NCBI GenBank assembly: GCA_964019335.1 | Contig: OZ025652.1 | Location: 650,677 to 714,676 of the forward strand | DNA: 64,000 bases | Source of the DNA: Diplonema japonicum | Taxonomy: Eukaryota; Euglenozoa; Diplonemea; Diplonemida; Diplonemidae | Direction of reading: 5' to 3' | Shown: positions 1-9,189 of the stretch, piece after piece | Numbering within the stretch: position 1 is the stretch's first letter | Layout of the letters: every line of letters begins with the position of its first letter | Notes under the pieces: model-generated | Told to the model about the DNA's origin: nothing | What the model saw: only the letters and a program-made list of their open reading frames with translations | Database searches by the model: none | Translations under genes and position numbers: made by a program

Positions 1-164
1 TCGTGCGCCCCAGACAGCTTCTGCCTCTGGTTCTCGCTCCAGTCCGATACGTGCAGCTCCTGGATGAACTCCTCGTTCTCCAGGCATGCTGTCTTCAGCT
101 TCAGGTTGTGGATCTTCTGCTTCCTCGCTGCCTCCAGCGTCACTTCTCCAGACGGGTCGGCCAT
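1..164 (-). CDS. PFR2: Paraflagellar rod protein PFR2, third copy (5' part only)
   Basis: This is the first 54 or so codons of a third PFR2 gene, cut off by the window edge. It starts at the ATG complement at 162-164 and matches the start of the complete copy at 925-4393 base for base (offset 4229). PFR2 is a major coiled-coil component of the paraflagellar rod, the lattice that runs beside the axoneme of euglenozoan flagella. Its leader resembles that of the 925-4393 copy: a CTGT-rich repeat on the plus strand followed by a similar GATGTCTT-type segment. The two therefore look like neighbours in a tandem array. Exons 2-5 would lie outside the window, so integrity cannot be judged. Confidence 0.9.
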   Translation of the reverse strand, partial: MADPSGEVTLEAARKQKIHNLKLKTACLENEEFIQELHVSDWSENQRQKLSGAH

Positions 165-924
165 CTTTGTCGAGCTGTCTGTCTGTCTGTGGATGTCTTT
201 CCGAAGGAAATAAATGTATTGGAATATATAGGTGTTTAAGGAGGTAACAAAAAAAAGGGGGCAAAAAACACATCTGGCTGGATAAGGGTTCTGAAGTCCA
301 TGTCCTCCTATCTCTCCCTTACCATCATCTATATTTTTTTCCATTCTCCGCCCCATCTCTATTCCTCAAATCAATTATCTATTCACAGAGAGAGAAAAAT
401 AAAAAAAGGGGGGAAACCTAGATAATTAAAGGTTCGTGTTGACCAATGAAATCGCCAGGCATAGCACAACTCTCCTGAGGTAATAAGTTTTGCCTAGTTA
501 ACACTCTAATGCAATAGCCTGAAAAGGCGAACATTGTGTTAATTTAAAAAGAGGGAAAAAAAGGAGAGGGGGGGAGAGCAGACATAACGCTTGCGCGCTC
601 AATCGTCATACAGGCCTACCTGTCTGGTTCGAGACAATAAGAGTAAAACAAAAATTAACTATGATGGGGGGGGGGGGGGGGCAGGGAACTGTTACTTGAT
701 TTTTTCTCCCTCCTTTCCCCCCTTTTTTTTTGTACAGGAGGAAAAAAGGAAAAGGGGGGTGATACGAGGGGGATTTTTGTTCACAGATATCTTTATTAAC
801 AATAATGAGAATTCTTTTTTTTTAAATTGGTTAACATAAACATTTGTAGATCACCTATAAAGGTGCTTCCGTACTGCACGAGTGAGCTGGTAAGGTGAAG
901 TGTTCATAACGAATGACATCCGTC
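165..924. other. Spacer between two PFR2 copies
   Basis: AT-rich spacer holding the 3' UTR of the PFR2 gene at 925-4393 and the leader of the next copy. It contains a G run near 666-680, T runs and a poly-purine stretch near 545-580. I see no convincing coding exon. A GGTTCGAG string at 626-633 resembles a tRNA B box, but no A box or cloverleaf accompanies it. Confidence 0.6.
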
Positions 925-3900
925 TCACTCCAAGGGTTTCACAAGGGTGCCCTTCGGCTGGGAGGCGATGGCCTCGTGCTGAGTAGTCTTCAGAGCTTTC
1001 GCCCTCTTGATCTCCTCACGTTCTGCTGCGATCTTAACCTCTTCTTGCTTCGACAAGTGTGCCTGTTTTTTTGTTTTTGTTTTTGTTTTTGAATCCATTT
1101 TAATGTAACACTGTACCTTGTACTCGACCATCTTTGACCTCCTGGAGAGGACCTCTTCGTTGTTCTCGTCGACAGGGTGCTGGAACTCGTGCCCCGCAGC
1201 GTCGAGGGCCTCTTCGGACTCCTTGAAGTCGTCCATCGCCTTTGCCTGCTTCTCCTTCAGGAGGCCCAGCTCCTCCTCCACAGAGTGCCGCAGGTTGTAC
1301 AGTTCCTTCTTCTGGTCGGAGTGCTTCTTCGCGTTCGGGTCGAAGGTCTCGATGCAGAACTCCAGCTGGATGTGCGTGCTCCTGATGGTCCTGTCGATCT
1401 CCTCCAACCTCTTCTCCTTCTTGTAGATGAGGGACCCGAGCGTGAGGTACAGCATCCTGAAGTACTCCAGGTGCTCCTTGTGCACCCTGATCCTCAGGTC
1501 CGACAGCTCCTGGTTCGTCTTGTCGTACCTCGCCTTCACCGCGCTGCACCCCTCAGCCACAAGCTCCTCGATCAACCCCGTGCACCTGATCGCGAGGTCG
1601 CAGTTGTACACAGTCAGCTCCAACAGCTTCTTGTGCTGAGAAGCCACCTCCAAGAACTGTGCGTACTCCACCCTCCTCTTCTCCTCCCTGTCGTTCTCTT
1701 CGATCCTCCTCTTCACCTCCTCGAACCTCTCTGTTCCCTGCTTCTGCAGCTGTCTCTCGAGGTCCTGGATCTTCCTCCAGCACTCCTCCTGCTTCTCGAG
1801 GTTCTCCTTCACGAATCTTTCGCTTTTGTCCTGTTTTTTTTTTGATTTTCTTTGTTTACTTTCCCTTCTTTTTTCACACCTTCATCGCCGCAAACCTCTT
1901 CATCGACTCTGCGTCCTCCAAGTCTGCCTTCTGGATCGCATCGTGGATGTGCTTCAGGTCAGTCTCGCACCTCTGCTTCAACCTGCGCTTCGCGTCCTTC
2001 ATCTGCGAGGTCTCCTGATTAGCCTTCTTCTGCACTTCATAGATCTGTGTTGTTGGGTTGGGGTGTTGTCTTTTGTGTTGGAGTCACGAGTTTTCTTTTT
2101 TTTTTTTTTTTTCCGGTATTAAAAAGTGTTTTGATCATGTTGCAAGCATTTTTCTTTCGGGTTTTAGTAAAAATTGTTTGGTTCAAAAAATGAAATCCCC
2201 ATTTCCCTTTGGCCTGATCAGGTGTGGACGAGTTGTTTACCACTTGCCCGAAGGCATCGTATAGGTATAGGGGCGATGTCCAGATAGTAGCTGTGGTTTG
2301 TCATCATTCTCAGCTTATCGCTTAATGCTCTCAAACCCTTCCCCCATCTTTCTCTCCACATCTCCCAAACAGTAATGAGAACACGACAGCTATGAGGAAG
2401 CAAGCGTGCCCTTCTGCTGCTGGTCGCTGACGAAAGGAATCATCAGACAATAAAGAGAAAAAAGAGGAATGTGTTCTTCAGACAAAATAGAAACTGTCAA
2501 ATCCAGGGGTAGAAGCACAACAGACACTTGTGCCTGTTCATTTAGGGAAAGAAGAATGGGTGATTGGTCTCATCATGCGTGTGGACTGTTCTTGTTTGAA
2601 ACACAAAAACTTAAAAGATTTTAAAAAAAAACAAATTTCTCTTGGGTGAGACAGGTACAGCCGAGCTTACCAGTTTGTCGCGAAGAACATCAGCTGCGTT
2701 TAATTCACCCCTGTGCCTTGTGTTGGTAAGGATCCCTTTATTGTCCGCTTCTTCTTTTTTTCTTGCCTTTTGTTGTCTTCTCTCTTCTATGGTCAGGTGT
2801 GGACGAGTTGTTTACCACTTGCCCGAAGGCATCGTATAGGTATAGGGGCGATGTCCAGATAGTAGCTGTGGTTTGTCATCATTCTCAGAGAACACAGGTT
2901 GCGTTACCTTTCTCTTCTCTCTCCTCCACATCTCCCAAACAGTAATGAGAACACGATGGCTACGAGGAAGCAAGCCCGCCCTTCTGCTGCTGGTCACTCA
3001 AAGAAAAGGACTTTCCTCTCTTCTATTTCCCCCATCCCACCACCCCTTTCCCTCCTCATTTCCCAAAAAGGCTCAGAAAAGGTACTCACATCTCATTCGG
3101 TGGGAGGAGGACAGCAGAAGCATCACCCTCAGCCTCCTCCCTCGTCAGAAATGAGGAATGCCATTGGAGTTTGTTGTTGGTCATCACAGCCTCCCTCCGG
3201 AAAAAAAGCGAAACAGAGGACTACACACACACACACACAACAGTAAATCATGACTCAGAAGTACGTTCACTTGCTGCCAGCACAATGGCCAACAGCATCA
3301 ACAAACAAACCAGCAATTGAGTGAAGTGGTAATCATCTCCACTGTTGTCCACCTGGTCACACACACATTTGTAAAACAGGCTCAAAAAATTCATTCTTCA
3401 GACAAAATAGAAACTGTCAAATCCAGGGGTAGAAGCACAACAGACACTTGTGCCTGTTCATTTGGGGAAAGAAGAATGGGTGATTGGTCTCATCATGTAA
3501 AAAAGAAAAAGAGAAAAAAAAGAGACTCAAAAAAAATAGGAATGCACATAATACCCTTCCCTTTCCCCCCTTTTTTTTGTTTTCCACAACCCACACACAC
3601 CTTCTTGAAGGGAGCGTTCTCGTCCTCTGTCTTTTGGATCAAACGGAACTTGTCCTTGATGAGCTCGATGAGTCTCTCCTGAAGCTGGATCTTCGTCCAG
3701 AACTGCTCCTCCGCAACCTGCATCTCACCGTCGCTCATCGCCACGTTCTGGATCTCGTTCACCCTGTCCAGCTGCGACACTTGCGTTGCCACCTTGTGTG
3801 GGTGTGTTTCATTATTTTTTTTCTTCTTTTTTTACCTGCTCGTTCGTAGAGGTAAGGGCTGCCTGGATCTGCGTGACGTTCATGATGTCTTCCATCTGCT

Positions 3901-4393
3901 TCAGGGTGGTGGCGGGGACCTGTGCGAGCTGGGTTGCATCGAGCTGCGACCTCCTGAGCTCCTCCTCCACCTTCTCCACTTTGGTGATGGCGTTGTCGAT
4001 GACCCCAGTGAAGGACACGATCCTCGTCTTGTTCCTGTTGTTTTTCAACTCCGCCAGCTGCTTCCTCAACCCGATCACGTCCATGAACTGCGGCTTGTCC
4101 TCAGGCTTGTACAGCTCCCGCTGCGACATCTCCAGCCCGCACACCCTCATCAGCTTCGCCAGGTCGTACGCCTCAGTAAGGTTCCACTTCGTCCCCACCT
4201 CCACAGCAGTCAGCAGCTCGTGCGCCTTCTCGTGCGCCCCAGACAGCTTCTGCCTCTGGTTCTCGCTCCAGTCCGATACGTGCAGCTCCTGGATGAACTC
4301 CTCGTTCTCCAGGCATGCTGTCTTCAGCTTCAGGTTGTGGATCTTCTGCTTCCTCGCTGCCTCCAGCGTCACTTCTCCAGACGGGTCGGCCAT
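925..4393 (-). CDS. PFR2: Paraflagellar rod protein PFR2, complete copy A (5 exons, 588 aa)
   Basis: Exons on the minus strand are 4393-3836, 3792-3601, 2044-1880, 1830-1117 and 1062-925. All junctions are GT-AG and in frame, giving 588 aa, the usual PFR2 length. Family hallmarks are visible: an N-terminal EAARKQKIHNLKLKTACL segment, EEELRRSQLDATQ, QKADLEDAESMKRFA, TERFEEVKRRIEENDREEKR, VEELVAEGC and RRSKMVEY followed by AHLSKQEEVKIAAEREE. The protein is almost wholly helical coiled coil and forms the paraflagellar rod lattice. The introns are 43, 1556, 49 and 54 nt. The 54-nt intron (1063-1116) has no in-frame stop, so a naive reading adds 18 Lys-rich residues absent from the family. The 1556-nt intron carries small-RNA-like segments. 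The copy at 9190-12658 is the same from within the last sense codon to just upstream of the ATG. Confidence 0.95.
2214..2312 (-). ncRNA. Candidate box C/D snoRNA X1
   Basis: On the minus strand, box C (ATGATGA) is the complement of 2301-2307 and box D (CTGA) the complement of 2218-2221. A short terminal stem, ctga against tcag, brackets the boxes. About 95 nt from box D past box C is repeated without change in X2 (2788-2890), while the following spacer differs. C/D snoRNAs guide 2'-O-methylation of rRNA. The target is not identified here. Confidence 0.6.
2358..2428 (-). ncRNA. Candidate single-hairpin H/ACA-like RNA H1 (AGA box)
   Basis: The minus strand reads a CCAGCAGCAG 5' arm, an inner stem closing near GCT/AGC, a TACTGTTTGGG 3' arm and then AGATGT, with the AGA at the complement of 2361-2363. 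Euglenozoan pseudouridylation guides are typically single hairpins of 60-70 nt ending in an AGA box. A diverged second copy (H2, 2928-2998) keeps the AGA box and hairpin arms. The outer stem is imperfect, so this call is weaker than the C/D calls. Confidence 0.4.
2473..2581 (-). ncRNA. Candidate box C/D snoRNA Y1
   Basis: Box C (ATGATGA) is the complement of 2570-2576 and box D (CTGA) the complement of 2478-2481, with about 88 nt between them. The segment is repeated almost unchanged as Y2 (3393-3501), and the similarity stops shortly outside the two boxes. A guide for rRNA methylation is the natural reading. The sequence just upstream of box D would be the guide. Confidence 0.55.
2636..2712 (-). 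ncRNA. Candidate single-hairpin AGA-box RNA W
   Basis: On the minus strand a perfect outer stem, GGGTGA (complement of 2705-2710) with TCACCC (complement of 2644-2649), closes a 67-nt hairpin. It is followed within four bases by AGAAAT (AGA at the complement of 2638-2640). Length, single hairpin and AGA box match the H/ACA-like RNAs known from trypanosomes and Euglena. It occurs once per intron, between X2 and Y1. Confidence 0.5.
2788..2890 (-). ncRNA. Candidate box C/D snoRNA X2 (duplicate of X1)
   Basis: Box C is the complement of 2876-2882 and box D the complement of 2793-2796. The segment between the boxes is identical to X1. The flanks differ but again allow a terminal stem (TTCTCT against AGAGAG). 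Preserved boxes with changed flanks support an RNA gene rather than a simple repeat. Confidence 0.6.
2928..2998 (-). ncRNA. Candidate single-hairpin H/ACA-like RNA H2
   Basis: Diverged duplicate of H1 with the same AGATGT end (AGA at the complement of 2931-2933). Several differences fall in the inner stem, where this copy pairs GGCT with AGCC while H1 pairs GCT with AGC. The stem is therefore kept and slightly extended. Same reservations as for H1. Confidence 0.4.
3068..3192 (-). ncRNA. Candidate box C/D snoRNA Z with internal D'/C' boxes
   Basis: Box C (GTGATGA) is the complement of 3181-3187 and box D (CTGA) the complement of 3073-3076. GGCT before box C can pair with GCC after box D. An internal CTGA after CCTCATTT and a downstream GGGTGATG look like D' and C'. 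The segment is single-copy within the intron. The full set of C, D', C' and D makes this one of the better candidates. Confidence 0.55.
3393..3501 (-). ncRNA. Candidate box C/D snoRNA Y2 (duplicate of Y1)
   Basis: Box C is the complement of 3490-3496 and box D the complement of 3398-3401. It is almost identical to Y1. It is the first small-RNA-like unit in the direction of transcription, about 100 nt after the 5' splice site. Confidence 0.55.
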
Positions 4394-4944
4394 CTTTGTC
4401 GAGCTGTCTGTCTGTCTGTCTGTCTGTCTGGATGTCTTGCCGAAGGAAGTAAAAGGATAAGAGCTAAGAAAACTGATAACACTAAATTGTTTCCACACAC
4501 GCTGCGTGCAGTCTATGGCCACCAACCGTGCTACTCAGTGACAGAGGCACAGGCGGGTACGAGCAGCACAAAGCAGGCTGAGCATGAGGGAGGTCAGGAA
4601 GTCCAAAAAGAGAAAAGGCGGTGTGGCGCACACCTCACTCGACCAAGGGGACGTGCTAGTTGTCCGCAGGCAGCAGCCACTATTTTCCCCCCCATTCATT
4701 TTCTACATTCACATTTCTCCATTTATTTGCAGTCGCTTAGGGAAAAAAAGGGGGTGAGGGGGGCAATAGAAGATCACGTTCGCTGAGCAGAGAAAGCAAC
4801 AAAACGACAGGATTATTCAAGAGGAAACCCTAACACTCAGGTTTTATGCTCTCGTCTCAGACTAGAGAAGAAGAAAATAAGAAAAGACGATTGTAAAATA
4901 AAATAAAAGGGGGGGGGTGAAAGAAATCAACCTTCTTCTTTTCT
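4394..4944. other. Spacer between LeuRS and PFR2 copy A
   Basis: Holds the 3' UTR of the leucyl-tRNA synthetase and the leader of PFR2 copy A. The leader ends in repeated CTGT units (4404-4427) and gives a trans-splice acceptor of the form CCAG/ACAG about 30 bases upstream of the ATG. A 54-codon minus-strand frame (4535-4699) lies in a GC-richer patch, but nothing else supports it. Confidence 0.55.
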
Positions 4945-7900
4945 TCAGTTGAAGGCAATGGAGGGCTTACCGGGAACAGCGTTCTCCTGATTTTTTTTTC
5001 CAAGGATGTTTTTCTCAACATACTGCAGTGGTAGGCTCTGGTAGGTTTTCGTCAGTTGTTTCAAAAAAGTTAAGCTTCTCGATTTTGCTAGACCCCACCT
5101 TGATCTTCGACAGGAGGTACGTGCTGTGTTCCTTAAGGATGGGCATCTGTTTTGTTATTTTTTTTTCTTCCCATTTTTTTTTTGTTTCAATCCTCGTATA
5201 CCTCTACGAAGGGAAGTTCCAAGTTGAACGCTGAAGGGCCGTTCGCCTCGAACTGCGACTTCACCATCCCTGCGAACTGTCCCACCTGCTTCCCCTTCGC
5301 AACAAGAATATCGTCAGCGGGGAGAGATTTCTTATCAAACATCTTCATAAACCCGTTGGGGAACTTGTCGTCCTTGAGGGAGTCCTTCATCATGCCGATC
5401 ACCTTAAGCTTCCATGCGGGGTACCTGTGTTGTGTTGTTTGTCATCATCATCATACCCTTTAGCAACGTAGACGTTAGCAGCAGTAGGTTGCTTCTTCGC
5501 TGCCTTGGTGTGCTTCTCGATAAGCTCGGATTTAACCTTCTCAAGGTACGCACCCTTGTCGCTGATCTGTGAAACAAAGAGAAGTTCGATATTACCATTT
5601 TCTTTAATCTGAATATTGGGATACCTCTTGGTTGAAAGTCGCGGACGGGAAGCGAGAGTCAAGGACAGAGCCTTCCTTGCCCATGAGCTGCCAGACTCCT
5701 TCGCAGGTGTGGGGTGCAATGATGGACATCATGATGCAGGTCCATTCTATCCATCTGTTGATGAGATCCTTGTGGGGCTTCTCACCGCTTGCGTTGAGCA
5801 CGTCGTAGTAGTGGGAACGTGCGCTGCTGAAATCGAACCAGCAGCACCTCAAGGCCTCCTTGTACCTCATCCTCTCGAAGTGCTCCTTGGCCTCCTCCAT
5901 GAGCCTCGCCATCTCGTTGTCGAACCACGTGTCGATGAACAACCCCGCGTCGCTGGTCCTGAGCTCTTCCTTCTTCGTCTTCTCAACGTATTCGTAGAAG
6001 CTGTGGAGCTTCAGGATCGAGTTGTTGGCAGTGGGTATCTCAAAGTTCGCGTCCTCCATCGTGTCGCCTGCAGACGCGCACGCAATACGCGTTGCATCGG
6101 CCGAGAACTGCTCGATCCCTCCCTTCAACGAGATGAAGTTCCCAACCGACTTCGACATCTTCTCACCGTCGACCAGCACCCACCCGTTGGTGTATATGGA
6201 ACGGGGCCACATCTCGGGCTGCTTGTCCCAGATGGCGGCGTGGTTGTACAGGCACATGGTAAGATGGTTCTGAATCAGATCCTTCCCCGAGACACGGAGA
6301 TCCAAGGGGTAGAAGTAGTTGAATTCTGCCCTGATGGGGGCGAGCTTCTCCTCAGACACCTTGCAGTCCGCAGAGTAGGCGCTCTTCAGGAAGATGTAGT
6401 CAAAGACATCGTCGCTGAGCTCTTCGGCTTTGATACCGCTGGGAGAGGGCTTCTTCCCTTCAAGGTTGTTGTCCCCGTGGAAGTACTTGGCAAGCGTGTA
6501 GTACGCCATGTAGATGGTGGAGTCGGAGAGGGACTCAATCACGAACTGCGTGTCCCATGGGATCTGCGTGCCGAGACCAAACGACCTGGAGCATGCCCAC
6601 TCGTTCAACCAGTTCAGCACATCCACAAAGGCCTTCTTGCACGCAGGGGTGTACGTGTCGAGAGTGTTCTCCACGTGCTTCATCACCTGCTGCTTCCACT
6701 CGTCATCTCCGTACTTCAGGTACCACTGGTCGATCAGGGCGATCACGCACACGTCACCCGAACGGGACCTGATGAGCTTCTCGGGCTCGTGGTATGTGAA
6801 TGCCTCCTTCGCGTCGACCATGGATTTTTTGCATGCCAACTTGGCGTCCGCCACCTTCATCCCCTTGAACTCACCCGCAGACATGATACCCTTGTAGAAC
6901 CCGTCGTTGTAAGCAATGTCGTGCGCGATCTGAAGCTTATCCGCGTCCTTCGGCGACTGCACGTCGAGCTTCTTGCACAAGTACTCGGCGCACATGGTTC
7001 TCTTCTCGCCGTCAATCTCGACGTCGATGAGGGGGATCAGTTCGAAGTCGGTCCATTCGGGTTTCACCTTGTAGAAGTCAGCCTTCTTCTTGACGTCCAT
7101 GAAGGCAGCGTAATCGTCGGGAGAATCGGCGGGCACACTGGTCACGATACCAGTCCCCTTGTCCATCTTGATGGACAACAGGGGGAGGAGGTGGATTCTG
7201 TCGTACTGGCACCTCGGGGCCTTCAGGGAAGCACCCATAAGCTGCTCACCAGTCATCTCAGCAACCTTGGTTGTCTGACCCCATGTGGGGAAGAGGTCCT
7301 GGAAGGACATGTTCCTCGCGGCTCTGTCAGAGCACACAACAACCTCGTCACCCCTGTCGAAGGCGCCGTAAGTACCTGTGGGGAGGATCCAGCAATTGGT
7401 CTGTCCGATCATGGTCTCGGGACGGAGGGTACCGCACAGCAAGTAGATGGGCTTGTCGATGCCTGCAAGGCACTCAGGCTTGGGGTCCATCACCTGCACT
7501 TTGATGGCAGTGTACTCAGTTGGGCCGCCGCCTTCACCCTCAGACCTGTCGTGGTCCATGCAAGCCTGCTTGTCAGTCTCAGAGTACACAGTGGGCCTCT
7601 TACCGAAGGCAAGGCGGTTGCCTGCCCTCAACTTGTTGAACTGCCACCTGATGAAAGCGTCGTAGAAGGGGTTCTCGTCAGTCGTGATGAACGACCTACG
7701 GAAGTCGATGTGCACACCAAGTCTCTTGAGGTCTTCCTTGCCCTGGGGGGGGAAGTAGTCGAGCCACTTTTTGGGGTTTTCGAAGGTGCTGATCTCCTCC
7801 TCGGGAACGTCCATACCCCTCATAATGTCCCATTGGTGAAGGGCGTCGCCGGACTTAGCGGCGATTTTAGCGGGCTTCTTCGCTTTGCCTTTGGCCTTCT

Positions 7901-8588
7901 TGGGGTCTTCCTTGACGACGGTCCTTGTGAGCTCGTCGGACACGGCCGATGCCTCACAAGAAGTGCCGTCAGCGAGGTGGGCAATGGCACGGAATGTGAG
8001 CTTCTGCTTCTCGGCGGGGGAGGCGACGGTGACTTTGATCTTCATTTTCTTTTCAACCTCTGTGGTCTCAGGTCCGACCTTGGCAACCTCGGACCAGACA
8101 CCTTCAGTGCAGACCTCGAGGGTGTAGCCGGTGATCTCAACGTGAGCGGTGGAGGTGGGGGGAGAGAAGAGGAGCTCCATGTTGTCCCCTTCGATGGGGG
8201 CAGCAAGGTGTGGACGGCCCGAAGGGAACTTCGGTGGATCGCCGTAGGTCTCACGGTCGCGCTTCAGCTTGTTCGCCGCAGCCTGAATGGGCATCCCGGT
8301 GCAATGGAACGCGAAGGGGAACACCGACCTCTTGCCCTGCAGACGCTGGTAGCTCACCGCAAACTCCGCCTTAAGAAGTGTGAACGCGTGTCCAAGATGC
8401 AGACATCCGTTCATGTAAGGGTACGGGAAGGTAGCCATGAACTTCCCATTGTCCACCTCGCCCTCCTTGGGAGGGTCGACCTCAAAGATCTTCTTCGCTT
8501 CCCATTCAGCTTGCACTTTTTTTTCAATGTTGCTGAGCAGCGTTCTCTTCTCGTCAGACTTCGGGACAACCTTACCTGCGGTCGCCAT
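4945..8588 (-). CDS. Cytosolic leucyl-tRNA synthetase with inserted FnIII-like domain (5 exons, 1153 aa)
   Basis: Charges tRNA-Leu with leucine in the cytosol. Exons are 8588-5625, 5566-5457, 5424-5202, 5146-5024 and 4986-4945, with introns of 58, 32, 55 and 37 nt; all junctions keep frame. The class I HIGH motif is HLGH at residues 64-67 and KMSKS is at about 810-814. The editing (CP1) region lies between them, and the C-terminus ends ENAVPGKPSIAFN as in eukaryotic enzymes. I start at 8588 (MATAGK) because a trans-splice acceptor CCGCAG lies between it and an upstream ATG at 8615. Residues 127-225, just after TYGDPPKFPSGRP, form an apparent fibronectin III-like beta domain followed by a Lys/Ala-rich linker, which I do not know from other leucyl enzymes. 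The gene separates two PFR2 copies. Confidence 0.93.
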
Positions 8589-9189
8589 ATTCCTTACCCA
8601 CCTGCGGAGGAGCATGCACCCCTTTGGAAGAAGAAAAAAAAGCTCTTTTTTTTCCCTTTTCCCTTTGCTTGCTTTCTCTATACAGGGTAATATAAATAAA
8701 GGAAGAAGAGAGAGAAAGTAAAAAGAGAAATAAACAGGGTAAATAAAAAGTCGGGTAAATAAGGTAATGGGGGGGGGGGGGATGAAATAAAAAAAAGAAA
8801 AGAAGGGCGGGAGCGAATAGTAGATCCGGTGAGAACGGGGTACATCTTCCCCCTTTCATGAGGTTTGGTTGTTTTGTTTTCTTCTCGTTCGTGTCTACCT
8901 ATCATATGTTAACATCAAAGCGGCGGCCTGAAAAGACGTCCTATTCTTATGCTAACAGGGGTGTACTGTGTTTAGCTTAGAAAATAGAAAGGGGGAGGGT
9001 GATAGATAAAATAGAAGTGGAAATAGAGAGGAAATATAAAAAAAAAAATAATGGCGGTAGCTCCGAAACGGGAAACTGACCTACTTTTTTTTTTCTGTTT
9101 TGTTTCTTTTTGTAAAGATACATAGAATAGAGAGAGGGTAAAAGTTCACTAGGTTTATTAACAAATGAAATAATAAAGAACTACGCCTG
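8589..9189. other. Spacer between PFR2 copy B and LeuRS
   Basis: AT-rich region with a G run at about 8769-8780 and several T and A runs. It holds the 3' UTR of PFR2 copy B and the LeuRS leader. It shares no clear block with the 165-924 spacer that follows copy A, so the duplicated copies do not share 3' flanks. I see no gene. Confidence 0.6.

Larger units (their letters stand above)
2045..3600 (-). other. 1556-nt small-RNA host intron of PFR2 copy A
   Basis: The intron opens GTGTGTGTGG and ends AACACAG, and it joins exon 2 to exon 3 in phase 0 with no missing PFR2 sequence. It is about 25 times longer than nearly all other introns here. It has no reading frame of note. It contains duplicated blocks of roughly 95, 75 and 110 nt that coincide with box C/D-like or AGA-box hairpin segments, annotated separately. 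In sense order these are CD-Y2, CD-Z, H2, CD-X2, hairpin W, CD-Y1, H1 and CD-X1. Conservation is concentrated in the blocks, while the spacers between them differ, as expected if the blocks are the functional part. Confidence 0.7.

Noticed and set aside
626-640. tRNA B-box-like GGTTCGAG
   Set aside because: No matching A box, acceptor stem or anticodon arm on either side.
2045-3600. Extra PFR2 exon or an ORF-bearing element inside the long intron
   Set aside because: Exons 2 and 3 join exactly as in known PFR2 proteins, and no frame in the intron looks coding.
4535-4699. 54-codon minus-strand frame between LeuRS and PFR2
   Set aside because: No acceptor before the ATG, odd composition and no recognisable feature; likely chance.
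8589-8615. Upstream in-frame ATG of LeuRS at 8615
   Set aside because: A good trans-splice acceptor lies between it and the ATG at 8588, so it would not be in the mature mRNA.
5616-8690. 1024-codon open frame on the plus strand
   Set aside because: It is the antisense shadow of leucyl-tRNA synthetase; the minus strand has HIGH and KMSKS motifs and a consistent exon structure.
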